NCBI RefSeq assembly: GCF_001039355.2
Contig: NW_019775917.1
Location: 1 to 64,000, forward strand
DNA: 64,000 bases
Direction: 5' to 3'
Source: Lingula anatina
Lineage: Eukaryota > Brachiopoda > Lingulata > Lingulida > Lingulidae
Made by a program: the position numbers and the translations under genes. Below, in pieces: positions 46,935 to 59,100 of the stretch (the first letter of the stretch is position 1; every line of letters begins with the position of its first letter). Under the pieces are notes generated by a model, which was not told the DNA's origin, did no database searches, and was given only the letters and a program-made list of their open reading frames with translations.

Positions 46935-48155
46935 TTATGCAGCGGGGTTCATAACTCTGCCCACAAACAGAACGGTGCCCGATGACTTCTCGCGAATCAG
47001 GAAGATGAAGGGTCGATCGGCTCGGAAGTCAGGAACAACCGCTGACCCGTAACCCACGCCAATGGCCGTAGCAGCCGCCGCCTCGGTTCCTTCCTCGTTG
47101 ACGTCAACGAAAGCCTCGTGGATCGCCTTGGAGACGAACAGATCTCCTGGGTTCCCGCCAATTCCTGACAAATCAGCTCCGCCGCGTGTGAACATCTTTG
47201 ACATTCCCATTTGAATAAGAACGGGTTTTAGATCTAATTGAATGTCACTCAACTTGAACTTAGGCAGATACACGTTGACTGTCTGGTCCCTCAATGTGGA
47301 CAGAGCATCATCCACAACCGATGCGCTGGTCAGTGATCTTTCCAGATGACCAAGGTCATCAATTTGGTCTGGGAGGAAGATGACCATACTAGCGTCACCA
47401 TGGTACGGTAATTCCAGAATTTTGCATTTCAGCAAAGCACTGGTTCCATACGGGAAGCTTTGTTGTTGAAACATCATTGGCACGTTCACCTGGTTCACGT
47501 TGGATGTGAAGAACGGTTGGGGGCGGGTGTTTGACTCTAAAAACTTACTAGTCCAACTTCCCTTAAAATATATAGCATTCACCAGGACTAGGATGAGCTG
47601 GGGGTCGATGAAGTCGTTTGGCAGGAGGTCGACGATCTTGTTATTTGTCTGTTGTTCTACCCAATTGTTGATGTACCTGGTTGTGACGGCAGGGCGGCTG
47701 AAATCCTGTAGATCGAGAGGAGCATCATAGTACCGTCCGCTGTCATCAATGTACTTTTGATTGAAGTTAAACCCTTCTCTTCCAAAGAGCCGATTGGCAA
47801 TACGGAGGAGGTATTCTTTTCCTGGGTTGGTTAGTCTAGTGTTAAGGCGTTTGAAATCTTCATGAATAGAGGGAAGGTTACTGTAACCCATCACTCTTTT
47901 CATTTCTGAGCTGGTATCTCCTTTAGCACCGAGAAGGACCATGCTTAAAGCAGTCGTGATGCTGAACGGACTGAAGAAAATGTTTCCGGATTTGGCCTTG
48001 AGAATCTCGTAAAGCTTTAGCGCGAAGTTGGTGTTACTGGAAACGATCTGTTGTTCAGTTTGGGTGACAGCCTGACCAAGTGTGTCAAAGGACCAGTGGC
48101 TTATGACCACCAGCAAAGAGACGAGAAGAAACGCTAATCTGACCGAAGGATTCAT
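46935..48155 (-). CDS. serpin K, Gly-Tyr-Gly-Ser loop
   Basis: 406 residues from the ATG at 48153-48155, almost identical to I outside the central patch. Identical reactive loop (AIGVGYGSAVV), P1-P1' Gly370-Ser371 by counting. One private change is Lys-Phe-Leu-Glu-Ser (KFLESN) for KFSESN. Being the outermost gene with a complete 5' region, it probably represents the parental version of the I/K pair. 5'UTR intron 48176-48706. Confidence 0.92.
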   Translation of the reverse strand: MNPSVRLAFLLVSLLVVISHWSFDTLGQAVTQTEQQIVSSNTNFALKLYEILKAKSGNIFFSPFSITTALSMVLLGAKGDTSSEMKRVMGYSNLPSIHEDFKRLNTRLTNPGKEYLLRIANRLFGREGFNFNQKYIDDSGRYYDAPLDLQDFSRPAVTTRYINNWVEQQTNNKIVDLLPNDFIDPQLILVLVNAIYFKGSWTSKFLESNTRPQPFFTSNVNQVNVPMMFQQQSFPYGTSALLKCKILELPYHGDASMVIFLPDQIDDLGHLERSLTSASVVDDALSTLRDQTVNVYLPKFKLSDIQLDLKPVLIQMGMSKMFTRGGADLSGIGGNPGDLFVSKAIHEAFVDVNEEGTEAAAATAIGVGYGSAVVPDFRADRPFIFLIREKSSGTVLFVGRVMNPAA

Positions 48156-48706
48156 CTTCACCCAATCAAAATTCTCTGAAATATAACACATTACTGTATA
48201 AGTGGTGTATAACCCGTTCATTCGTATGTTATTTTCACATTGAAGGTGCATTTATAAAGTCAAAACTTGCAAATACACACGTCAGCTTCTTTCAAATGCA
48301 CATACATTAGACGATTTTACTAAAAAAAAAATATTATGGTCCTTCTATGTTTTGCATATCTCAATTTATGAGATGAGCATAAAAAGAAAACACGCTGGCA
48401 CGTAAAATGAGAGAGAGATTTCATACACGTACATATAGCAATTCTACATGTACATGTATCTGGGCGAACTTCAACCCATACAAGTAGTTCCACAGAGCAC
48501 ACCAACAAGTCGAATACGAATACATTGATATGATACCCCATTTAAAATTTCTCCTACATATAAGATAAAAATAAAAAAAAGTAAATTAATTGGGCGATAA
48601 TTAAAACAGAGTGCAAAACGGTAAAAGACGATTCTTTAATTCAGTAAAAGCTCAGAAAACAACATCAAGTCATACACACTTTTTAAGTGTATGAAGCAGG
48701 ACTTAC

Positions 48707-48791
48707 CTTTTAATCACGGCAAGAACTTACGTCAGCCACGTATGTAACTGGGAGATATTAGCAGGGACTGTTTAACGTTGCTTTTTATATA
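48707..48791 (-). promoter_or_regulatory. serpin K exon 1 and TATA box
   Basis: TATATAAA (complement of 48784-48791) and donor AAAAG|GTAAGTCC at 48706; CCCAGTTAC block in exon 1. This is the right-hand end of the serpin array. Confidence 0.6.
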
Positions 48792-48875
48792 TTCTGGTAT
48801 ATATACAGGCCTACTAAAAGCAGGATACAAAAATAAAACCTTTTTTCCTTATAATTTGTCACCTGTCTGCCAATT

Positions 48876-48906
<31 letters not shown>

Positions 48907-49218
48907 GCAATGGGAGTTTTTTTTTATTTTTTTTTCACTGTCGGTTTCGTTAATACCGGTTTTAACTCTTACGTTTGTTTCTTGCCCATCTTAAATCACA
49001 CCCTGTATTGCAGAGCACCTCCACATGTGATTCTGGTGTCATGGACGCTATTTTTAGAATACATGTATAAGGGGTAGATGCTTAATTGCATTCCAGCCTA
49101 TGCATCTATATTTTTGTAATCCAGCTCGATGTTGAGTACTTTCTACATGCTGTCCATGTAACTCAACGATAAATGAGGGTTGAAAAGGGACAATGCATCA
49201 AAGTATATGTTTTCTTAA

Positions 49219-49557
49219 AGGGATAATAACTCTTCGTATGATATCTATATTTGACAATAAAAACATTGTGAACAACTCAAAGAAATATAATATATTCTGT
49301 TTTACCACAAAAAACGGCAGTTATAGCTTTTATTCTGATATCTGAGCTTGTCGTCAGATCACGTGACCTCCATTGATGGCTGTACTCGGTTATAATCTCT
49401 TAAGAGATTTTAACAAAAAACCAAACTTTTTAGAAAAAAAAACAGGGACTAACTTTGAATGTAAAAATGGATTCATTAACCATTGGTAAGTATGGGAAAA
49501 TTGTTGTTTACTCCAGGAAAATTCATTTTTTGGCCAAAACGAAGAGTTATTATCCCT
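49219..49557. mobile_element. TTAA-flanked MITE, family T, copy 3 (reverse orientation)
   Basis: 339 bp with the same ends as copies 1 and 2, flanked by TTAA (49215-49218 and 49558-49561), inverted relative to them and in different flanks, so an independent insertion. Confidence 0.8.
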
Positions 49558-50581
49558 TTAAATAAATGAGTGAAAATAAAAGTTTCAAGTTATAACCGAT
49601 GAGAATAGATCTTGGATGGATCATAAACATGGCGGTCAGGAGTAAAAGTTTGAGGCAGTCACGTCACCATCTGTCTCACGTTCACATAAGCAGACAAGAC
49701 CAGGCACGTTTTGTTACTTAAACTCTGCTTGAAGGATGAATCGTGTCAAGGTGTGCGTTTATATTTACAAATGAATGGGGAAATAAGGTTTTAAGGTTTT
49801 GAATAATAGATTAATTGTGGTAAATAAGATTAAAATAACGTACACATGGGGATATCTCTTTTGACTTGAAAATTCAGCGATACTTTCTGTAATATCATAT
49901 GAATTACAAACTGACTTTTCTCGCCTTTTTACGAATTGAGAGTAGTGCCCTAGGGAATTAATAAAAGAACACTCGTTTAAGCATAGGTCTTCGTTTCATT
50001 AAGCGGATTTTCAAATCAGGCATGGCTGTCATTCTTGTATCGTGCATTTCCATATACTCCCATTGTTGAAGGAATTACACCGTTAACGATATTAATTGAG
50101 TTTCAGGGAGTTCCCTGGAAGCTACGCGATCGCCTACATATCCCATATAATGATCTTAATAATACGTAGAACGCGGAGACTTTTGAAGAGATGTAAATGC
50201 GTATGGGGTTTATTTTCACTCGTTTCCTACGAATTGTGATTTCAATGGAGTGCTGTCGTTGTGACGAGAATGACAGGGCGCTAGGAACCGCGGTCCGCTT
50301 CCATTAACTTTGAACAGGTGATATTCGTCCGAAATAGGCGTTAATTAATATAACCCAATACTCCAACTTACACTAACCCTTAAACCAGTACTTATCATAT
50401 GGTACCCTCGAGTTCCGTTTCAAGGACTATGATGTATCAGGGTACCATTCCTCTCCCAAAAGTGACAAAGCTTAATTACTAGTTAGGATATAATTTTGTG
50501 TCACTGTATTTTATTTCTATGTACCTGCTATCCATGGGAATAGGGTCTATTTTGCCAAATTCTTATCATTATCTTATTTTT

Positions 50582-50587
50582 GTTATT

Positions 50588-50646
<59 letters not shown>

Positions 50647-50650
50647 TTTT
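50582..50650. repeat. (ATTT)n microsatellite
   Basis: About 16 uninterrupted ATTT units. Confidence 0.95.
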
Positions 50651-51514
50651 TTGGCAGGTATTTGTCAATGGGGTGGTTTCTGTCCTAAAGTGTAGAGTTT
50701 GTCTTATCTTGATTTTCATTGCCACCTGAGGGAGTGCTATGCTCTTTTTGACTTGTTCCTTAGAAAATGTTCCTCCAATTGTGTAAAAAATCAATGCATT
50801 TGCATAGGTGATTTGGTCAAAGGTTTATAATAAAATACCGGTGCATTGTAATTAATACATTTTCATAAATAAGGGAAGATTATTTTATTTTTAAATTGTT
50901 GCATTTATTTTGTTGTACTAATATAAAATGCGTTGCTATTATCGGAACCAAGCGTAAAACCCCAATTGCAAGCTAGCTGGATGCTGCGCGTTTTTGCAGA
51001 GAAACATAAAGTCAAACGTGTCGGAGGCATGCAAAGGGATGTGACAGTTGAAAAGGAAGACACAAGGGGATCTGCCCTGACTGGAGTCTTGAGGAGAGGT
51101 GCTTGCTACGGTGACGATCGTTGGTAATACCGCGACAACTCAAGTGTAACTTTACCAAGTTGCAACTCTAGTGCCACCAAGTCTGAATTGAAACTACTAG
51201 TAGAAATAGAGCTGTGTCAGCAAGCGTGTGACATCGCTAAAGAAGCAAAAACAAGGATACAGGGCCAAAATATTTTTGTCTTACTTCCTACAACTGGTGC
51301 AAATCTATGTTTGAGCTGCACAGTTGAAAATGAGGCGTGTGATCAGAAACGTACGGTTTGTCAGCATATCCCAGAGTCCGAAAAGAGAAGGCCAGAAGTA
51401 TAACTCTTAAAATTTAAATCCTTGAATGACATTGAAGACATAGTTATGGATTGCTTATTATATAGCATCGCCAAATATTTGTGCTGAAAATGAAGTCATT
51501 ACTGCCTGTTGTGA

Positions 51515-52555
51515 ATGGAAAAGATTAATTCAAAGGAGGAAATTAATGTTTTAACTATGCAAGAAGCACTAGGAGGATATCAATTGATGGCTAGTTCAAA
51601 ACAATTCCATCACTTCATAGTAATACTAATCATAACTATACTGATTTGTCTGTACTATGAGGCACGTTTACACACATTTAAACTGGACCGTGGTCCACCA
51701 GCACCAATATACGTGCCACAGAAGACTATATCCATTAACTTCTGGGCTCGGTTGGGTAACCAGATGTTCCAGTTTGCTTCTTTACTCGGGATAGCTGCCA
51801 GGAATAACCTCACTGCTGTGATACCCTATAACCCCGAGATGGAGCGAATATTTAAAATCAGCACCCCCAGTACAAAAAACCTCCAAAATACCCTGGGGAT
51901 GTACCTGACTGTGACACAGTTTTATGGGCGCTGCTGTTACTACGACATTCTCACTGAGACACTGGACCCCAGGCATAACTATCTACTTTATGGTTACTTT
52001 CAGTCGTGGAAGTATTTTAAAAATGTCAATGACATTGTGAGACAAGAGTTCCAGTTTAGGGAGGAGATCTTAAATGAAGCTAAAAAGTTTCATCGTGATG
52101 TCAGTAACAAGTTTCAGTGTCATGAGAATAATTCATGTACTTTTGTTGGAATTCATATTAGAAGAGGCGATATCTCTGATTATGATGTATATAAAAAAGC
52201 TGGATATACCACCCCCAGTGAACAATACTTCAAAACAGCTATGAATTTCTTTAAAAGAAAACATAAAAACAAAGTGGTCTTTATCGTATGCAGTGACAGC
52301 AGTAAAGGATGGCAGAAAAAACTGACATCAAGTGACGTTGTTTTCTCTCACGCCAAGGACCAAGGAGTGGATCTCGCTATTTTATCTCTGTGTCAACATA
52401 TGATCATAAGTACGGGGACATATGGTTGGTGGGCTGCCTTTCTTACAGGGGGCACCACTGTCTACTACCGTGATTGGCCAAAAGCTGGGTCCTGGCTTTA
52501 CGACCAAGTTTTTAAGGAGGACTACTTTGTGCGTGGTTGGATACCTATGAAGTGA
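51515..52555 (+). CDS. galactoside alpha-1,2-fucosyltransferase (GT11 family)
   Basis: 346 residues, no intron. A short cytosolic tail is followed by one signal anchor (about residues 34-48, FIVILIITILICLYY), the type II Golgi topology of glycosyltransferases. GT11 motifs in order: ARLGNQMFQFASL (78-90), the donor-binding VGIHIRRGD (211-219), STGTYGWWAAFL (299-310), YYRDWP (317-322) and the C-terminal GWIP. The enzyme should transfer fucose from GDP-fucose to O-2 of a terminal galactose. Sequons at Asn98 and Asn205. Length and motif order are normal for FUT1/FUT2-type enzymes. Met15 and Met25 are alternative starts; Met25 would give a shorter tail. The only plus-strand gene found here; acceptor substrate unknown. 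Confidence 0.93.
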   Translation: MEKINSKEEINVLTMQEALGGYQLMASSKQFHHFIVILIITILICLYYEARLHTFKLDRGPPAPIYVPQKTISINFWARLGNQMFQFASLLGIAARNNLTAVIPYNPEMERIFKISTPSTKNLQNTLGMYLTVTQFYGRCCYYDILTETLDPRHNYLLYGYFQSWKYFKNVNDIVRQEFQFREEILNEAKKFHRDVSNKFQCHENNSCTFVGIHIRRGDISDYDVYKKAGYTTPSEQYFKTAMNFFKRKHKNKVVFIVCSDSSKGWQKKLTSSDVVFSHAKDQGVDLAILSLCQHMIISTGTYGWWAAFLTGGTTVYYRDWPKAGSWLYDQVFKEDYFVRGWIPMK

Positions 52556-53396
52556 TGATTAATGTAGGAGCAACCCTAGCACAATTCATTTGAGCTGAAA
52601 TTGCTGTTTTTATAACTGTGGTAAATTGATAAAAAAATAAGGAATGGATACATGGGTAGAAAATAATAATAAGAAAACCCAAAATGCATTTTGAAAACTA
52701 GCCAAAGTCATTTTTAGTAGTTGTTAGAATTGTAAAGAGTCAAGATTTGGTGCTCCTAATATTCCGGGTTCTATAAAGAGAGATTCACTTCTGTAACTTA
52801 AATGACTAAATCCCTGATTTATGCATAATTGAGCTAAAACTACAGTGGACAGGTGCTGATAAGAAAATTGCTTTACTGTATAATCACATATTTGCCGTAA
52901 CTACAGGAACAGATTTTTTTGTATATGTTACACATAACCATATAGGCCAAAAAATTAATTCTTCAAAGAGAAATAAATAGATAAATAAATTTTCAGATAT
53001 ATTGTAAAACGCTAGTAAAAGTTTACTTACATTATACTGAATTTAACTATATATTTAACATAATCTACTCATTATTCAAGTTCTGATTTCCCTTATATTT
53101 TGTCTGTTGTTGGCCAATAAATAGATTTTTTTTTCATATCGCTTTCAGTCTTTCGTGTGGCTATGATACATGTAGCATTTCAAAAGCATGATAAAAGTTG
53201 AACATTATACACTTTTGTAAATAAAAGTGCATATCTGTAATCAAAATACTTAAAATTTATCATTTGGTTTGACAAAAAAAAAAAAAAAAAAAAGCCTCGT
53301 CTTATACATGAAATTTGCTCTTGCATCATCGGATAGAAAATGTCTTTTTAGATAAATATACATTTTTTTTCTGGCGTTTTTTTTTAAAAAGTTCAC
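52556..53396. other. convergent 3' flanks
   Basis: 3' side of both the fucosyltransferase and the MAM protein gene, AT-rich. AATAAA at about 53116-53121 is a candidate poly(A) signal for the fucosyltransferase. A poly-A tract lies at 53273-53293. No other gene. Confidence 0.45.
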
Positions 53397-56107
53397 TCAG
53401 GCATCTGAGAAAAGAGGATTCTCTATATGAACGCTGGAGTCCATCTTAGTGTCCATGTGGTCATTCTGGAAACCCACTGATATGTTCTTGTCTCCTGGTC
53501 TGGCTGTGTTCTGACGTTGACGCCTGAAATGTAAACGAAAACAATCTGCATCTTTTTGTACACAACAGAATTTTAGAAGTGTAGTTACTTAACGGAAGGC
53601 TTACATAATTTCTAGCTACAAAGTGCTGAGGTGTGGAATATATATGTATTTCTCCAGTTGTGCTCATCTTAACCCTCATCCACAAGGAAATGGAACCCTA
53701 CGTAAACCCTGAAACCGGGCCTCGGAGGCCCGGTGTACCATGAAAATCTGACTCCCCTAAAATGTGACTCCCCAGTCAGATTTTCATAATGAAAATGTGA
53801 CTCCCCCTATGAAATTTTGACTCCCCCCCNNNNNNNNNNNNNNNNNNNNNNNNNNNNNNNNNNNNNNNNNNNNNNNNNNNNNNNNNNNNNNNNNNNNNNN
53901 NNNNNNNNNNNNNNNNNNNNNNNNNNNNNNNNNNNNNNNNNNNNNNNNNNNNNNNNNNNNNNNNNNNNNNNNNNNNNNNNNNNNNNNNNNNNNNNNNNNN
54001 NNNNNNNNNNNNNNNNNNNNNNNNNNNNNNNNNNNNNNNNNNNNNNNNNNNNNNNNNNNNNNNNNNNNNNNNNNNNNNNNNNNNNNNNNNNNNNNNNNNN
54101 NNNNNNNNNNNNNNNNNNNNNNNNNNNNNNNNNNNNNNNNNNNNNNNNNNNNNNNNNNNNNNNNNNNNNNNNNNNNNNNNNNNNNNNNNNNNNNNNNNNN
54201 NNNNNNNNNNNNNNNNNNNNNNNNNNNNNNNNNNNNNNNNNNNNNNNNNNNNNNNNNNNNNNNNNNNNNNNNNNNNNNNNNNNNNNNNNNNNNNNNNNNN
54301 NNNNNNNNNNNNNNNNNNNNNNNNNNNNNNNNNNNNNNNNNNNNNNNNNNNNNNNNNNNNNNNNNNNNNNNNNNNNNNNNNNNNNNNNNNNNNNNNNNNN
54401 NNNNNNNNNNNNNNNNNNNNNNNNNNNNNNNNNNNNNNNNNNNNNNNNNNNNNNNNNNNNNNNNNNNNNNNNNNNNNNNNNNNNNNNNNNNNNNNNNNNN
54501 NNNNNNNNNNNNNNNNNNNNNNNNNNNNNNNNNNNNNNNNNNNNNNNNNNNNNNNNNNNNNNNNNNNNNNNNNNNNNNNNNNNNNNNNNNNNNNNNNNNN
54601 NNNNNNNNNNNNNNNNNNNNNNNNNNNNNNNNNNNNNNNNNNNNNNNNNNNNNNNNNNNNNNNNNNNNNNNNNNNNNNNNNNNNCTCAAAATGGAAAGTT
54701 TCGCAAAGGTAGCGCAGTCTATCAGGTATGTAATAATGATAGATTTAAACTGATACAGTGTATCTGCATATCAGGTGACCAAGGTGACTGATTACTCATA
54801 AATAATAATTCCTCCAGGTCTTGAATCTTTCACAGGCAGATTTCATTGACCATACGGATAGTCATAGCACACATGATATTGCTTGTGTAAAGCATTTGAT
54901 AGCAAAGATATTTGAGGTTACATAGACTTATTTATCCCATGTGGAAGTAAAATTATCAAGGGACCGGGCCTCAGAGGCCCGGTTTCCAGGAAATGGGACT
55001 AACTTTTGGAAAAGTTAATTTCTACATATGGTGTAAATTATTTCAAAACTAATTATTAATCCATTGATGGGGTATAAGTTGCTTGAGGATTACATGAAAG
55101 GACCAGGCTCAAAACCTCATGCGAACGAAGAGAGAGCAAAAGATACATGGGTCCGGGCCTGCGAGGCCCCTGAAAGGTGATTGAGGGTTAAGACAGTAGC
55201 TTTATTTATTTTTATGTATGTGTAAAACACGAAAAATGCATTTTTACTTCAAAGTGCGAGGTTTTAAGTAAGCCATGCCATGCCACAATACCAACATTTT
55301 TTCTGTTTCATTTTTGTATTGTGTGTGAAAATGTGAGGTGCATAAGTAGGTAATCGAAACGTTTATTTTTCACTTTGGCGTCAGTTTCTTTATTTTATGT
55401 TAATTTTTTTATCATAATTGTTTTTATTATAATTGTTTTGAAATGTTTTGTATACCTTCACTTCTAAGCGAAAAATTGCGTTTATGCATCGGTTTGCGTC
55501 CCATAAAGCGGATTTTCAAGCGACGCAGTGCCGTCATTGTAAACTATGTTCAGTTCCATATTTCCGTTGTTGGAGGATTTTCCATTTACGAGATTACGAG
55601 TGTCAGGGGGTTTGGTGGCACGTGATCGCCTGGAAAAGCCCATTAAAGATGATGAGTTAAGTTTTTTTGTTTTTTTTTGTTATTAGCTCATCACACATTT
55701 CGTTTCAAGGTTCATTTCAAAATTTTAACCAGATAAAAAAGGTGCCCTGCTTGAATTATGCGAGGAATTAAAAAAAATGTTTGCAAAAAGCCGCCAAAGG
55801 TATATGTGCACATTTTATTTTCCAAAACATAATTTATCTTTGATTAACTGTTTTGACGCGATTGCCCAAATGAGAAGAATGCTGAAAATGTTATCTTTTA
55901 AAGAAAATACACTTTTTCTTGTGCTACAGTTTTCAATTGCTCTGTTGCTTTCAATCTATCGTTTCGAGTGAAGTGACAAACGAGAGACCTTGGATGAGAT
56001 GTAAAAAACAGAAAGGACTCACCTTACGATAAAAATAAGAGCAATCGCCACTACCACAATGGCCACCAACCCGCCAGCAGCGCCACCTGCTGCCACAGCC
56101 ACATTGC
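53397..56107 (-). CDS. transmembrane helix and cytosolic tail exons
   Basis: 56023-56107 encodes NVAVAAGGAAGG and then the hydrophobic LVAIVVVAIALIFIV, a single membrane span, ending in phase 2. The last exon 53397-53523 continues with a basic RQRQN stop-transfer segment and a 41-residue tail ending IENPLFSDA before TGA (53397-53399). A partly unsequenced intron (53524-56022) separates them; the join rests on phase and plausibility. Confidence 0.7.
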
Positions 56108-59100
56108 CTGGAAAATAATAAACATAATACGTCTGTTGCAGCTCATCTAACACAACTACTGAGCACATCTAACGCAGTGGTTCCCTTCAGGTGTCAGGAT
56201 TTTGGATCTCTCTCTCATTCTCTCTTTGTCACAGCAAACAAAATGGAATCGAATTAATGAATAAAGTTAACACGACCTACAGTGTATATTTCCCTACCCC
56301 ACGAAAAAAAACAAAAAAAAAAAAAAAAAAAAAAAAAAACTATAATTAAAGGTCAACCTTCCTTCTAGTAAATACTGCTGGTGCCAGATCTTTGGTCATC
56401 TGCATCGACTGTTTATGATCATGTGAAACTTAGAGAAGGTTAAACCAACCCATACGTAGAATTAACACAATCGGAGTCGCCTACAAACTTTTTGGTGCAC
56501 CGGTTCATCCTTTCGTCTTCATTTAAACATATTAATATGCAAATGCATTGATGTAGCAAATACAATTATAAAAGAGGCTAAACCGTCCCAACAGGTCAAC
56601 CAGCAAATCCAAGCTGCACCATTATTTTTTCCATAGATTCGAAATACAGCATAAAATTAACATCCATGTATGGATAAGGATTTTTTTCTGCCGCAAATGG
56701 TTTGAAAACATTAAACCCATCATACCTGACCCATCTCCTCCGCTGTTCCCCTTCAGCCGATCACTCCCATTGATTTCATTGGGGGCAGAACTTGTGGGTG
56801 CCCTATTCCTGGTAGGTCCGGTAGAAATTGTTGAGCCCGGGTTTGGGATGGGTTTTGTGCTGGTTGTGGGTTTATCTGTAGATTTTACTGTAGTTGTTGT
56901 TGTTGTGGGTGTGGGGGATGTGGGTGTTATTCCAGGCTTAGTGGACTTGGCAGGAGTTGGACTGGTAGTGCCTGAAGAATACAGAATTGTAGTTGTAGTT
57001 TCAATTGTTTGTTTGGTTGTGGGTTTTGTCGTGGGTTTTGTTGTAGATGTTGTTGTGGTTGTTGTTGTGGCTGTAGACTTTGTCGTAGGTTTAGTGGTTG
57101 TCGTGGATTTCGGCGTTGGTTTAGTTGTAGGTTTGGTTGTCGTTGTGGGTTTCGTAGTTGGTGTAGTTGTAGGTTTTGTTGTAGGTTTACTGGTTGTCGT
57201 TGTGGGTTTCGTAGTTGGTTTAGTTGTAGGTTTTGTTGTAGGTTTACTGGTTGTCGTTGCCGTGGATTTTGTCAATGGTTTAGATGTAGGTGTATTTGTA
57301 GGTTTTGTTGTAGGTCTAGTTGTAAATATTGTTGTGGGTTTGGTTGTAGACTTTGTCGTAGGTTTAGTGGTTGTCGTTGTATGTCGAGCAGTAGGCGTTG
57401 CTGTTGGCATTGTGGTCGGTTTTGTCGTTGGTTTAACTGTAGGTTTAGTTGTTGGCTTTGTTGTTGATTTAGTTGTAGGCTTAGTTGTAGCTTTTGTTGT
57501 TTGTTGGGTTGTTGGTGTTGTCGTTGGTTTAGAAGTAGACGTAGGTTTTGTCGTAGGTTTAGTCGTTTGCTTAGGTGCAGATGAGGTAGTTGCTGCAGCT
57601 GTTGTTGAAGTTTTACTTGTACTTCTTGAATTTGTAGTTGTGTCAGAACTGTTAAAACCTGAAGAAAAATAGGTTCCAGTAACCGCATTGTGCACAGATG
57701 CGTTATAAATTTAATGATGTTGTTCAGCTTAAAATAGTAATCAGAAACAGACACGACTTCTACCAAGCGACGAATTTTCTGTAATGATACCGCTGCGCGC
57801 TACATGTACTCGTTTCAGTAAGATAGTTAAATTAAACAAAAATTGTTGACTATGTACATATGTACATATCCTAAGATTAAATAAGATAAGATAATATACC
57901 AATTAAAATTTCACATATAACGGAAATTGGACTCCAATTTCACAATACAATTTAATTCAACCCTGTGAGTCTGGTGATGGGATATTGTTTCCAATCATTC
58001 ATTACCGCAATTAAATTTATTGATTTCAACCAATTGCTATAATATACATGGCGTTTAAAAGTACCTGTGAAAATAGATAAATATAAGGCTTACCTATCGT
58101 CGTGGTGGGCTTGGTCACTGTAGATTGTGTGCTCGTAGACAGCGTGGTGGCCTTGGTGGTAGGCTTTGGGTCTAGGGTGGGTTTAAATGTAGCTACAAAA
58201 GAGAAAATTCACGAGGTATATCAAGGGGAGCGCACACTATATGAAGGCGGGATTAGGCTCTCAATTCCATTTGCTTAACTGACATCCTACTTTGAGACGG
58301 ACACCAAAACTGTTTAATGTAATAAGGACTCGAGAGTTTCGTTTGTTTTCAAGGTGGAAAGGCAAACATTTAGACAAGTTGATAGTGGATTTTTTTTAAG
58401 CAATTAATACGTCCAGTCGATTGGCTACATCTTAAAATGTGTACCGAACAAATCTGAATACAGCTAGGCTGAATGTGACAGTGTATTTAAATATGGGCGT
58501 TGCTGGTATACTTGAATAAACTTTAAGCAGGGGTTGCTATCGCAATACGGCAAATTTCACGGAACTCAATAATGCTTCATATTTGCCCCATGTAAAGAAT
58601 CTGGACATCGGGCTACCAGCAGCTGGCCTACTGCCAGTCTAACTTAGTCGTGGTGAGAACATGTGTCGTGGTGAGAACGTGTGTTTTAAGGAATACGGCC
58701 TACCTGGGTCGTCCGGGCATTCTCCCAGTGCCAACTTAATGTCGTCTATAGCGTAATCGCTGTACTGACTGCCACTTGTTAGTTTGACCTCAAAGGTCAA
58801 GGCCACAAGTTCACCGGTCACGTTCACACGTGCACGCTGCCACTGCTGCAAACCTGAGCCTGTGTCAAGAAACACATTACTGGTACATTATAGTGGGTAT
58901 TCTTTATATGCAAAATAAACAAAGATACTCTTTTTTAACTCTTTTATGTTTTATGACCTCCAAATTGGTCTGGTAGAAATAAATGGAGTTGTAGTTGACA
59001 ATGCCTCAGTCGTGGATCTAAAATGTAAATATACTGGGTAACATATTGTTCCAGAAATGATGTAAAACATCGCATCGCACATGTACATGTACATCATCAT

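Larger units (their letters stand above)
48792..51514. other. spacer between serpin array and fucosyltransferase
   Basis: Begins with sequence similar to upstream regions of other serpins, including a poly-T tract at 48882-48907. It then holds a family T MITE and an (ATTT)n microsatellite. A segment at about 50262-50345 resembles the reverse complement of 60000-60080, a dispersed repeat. Small plus-strand frames at 50933-51127 and 51188-51403 carry no motif; they may be 5'UTR of the fucosyltransferase. Confidence 0.5.

Noticed and set aside
53784-54791. Long open frames across the N gap
   Set aside because: Composed of unknown bases.
56770-57672. 300-codon plus-strand open frame rich in Val and Gly
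   Set aside because: Exact antisense of the Thr/Lys/Pro stalk exon; its composition follows from the repeat. The minus-strand frame has splice sites and phases fitting the MAM gene.
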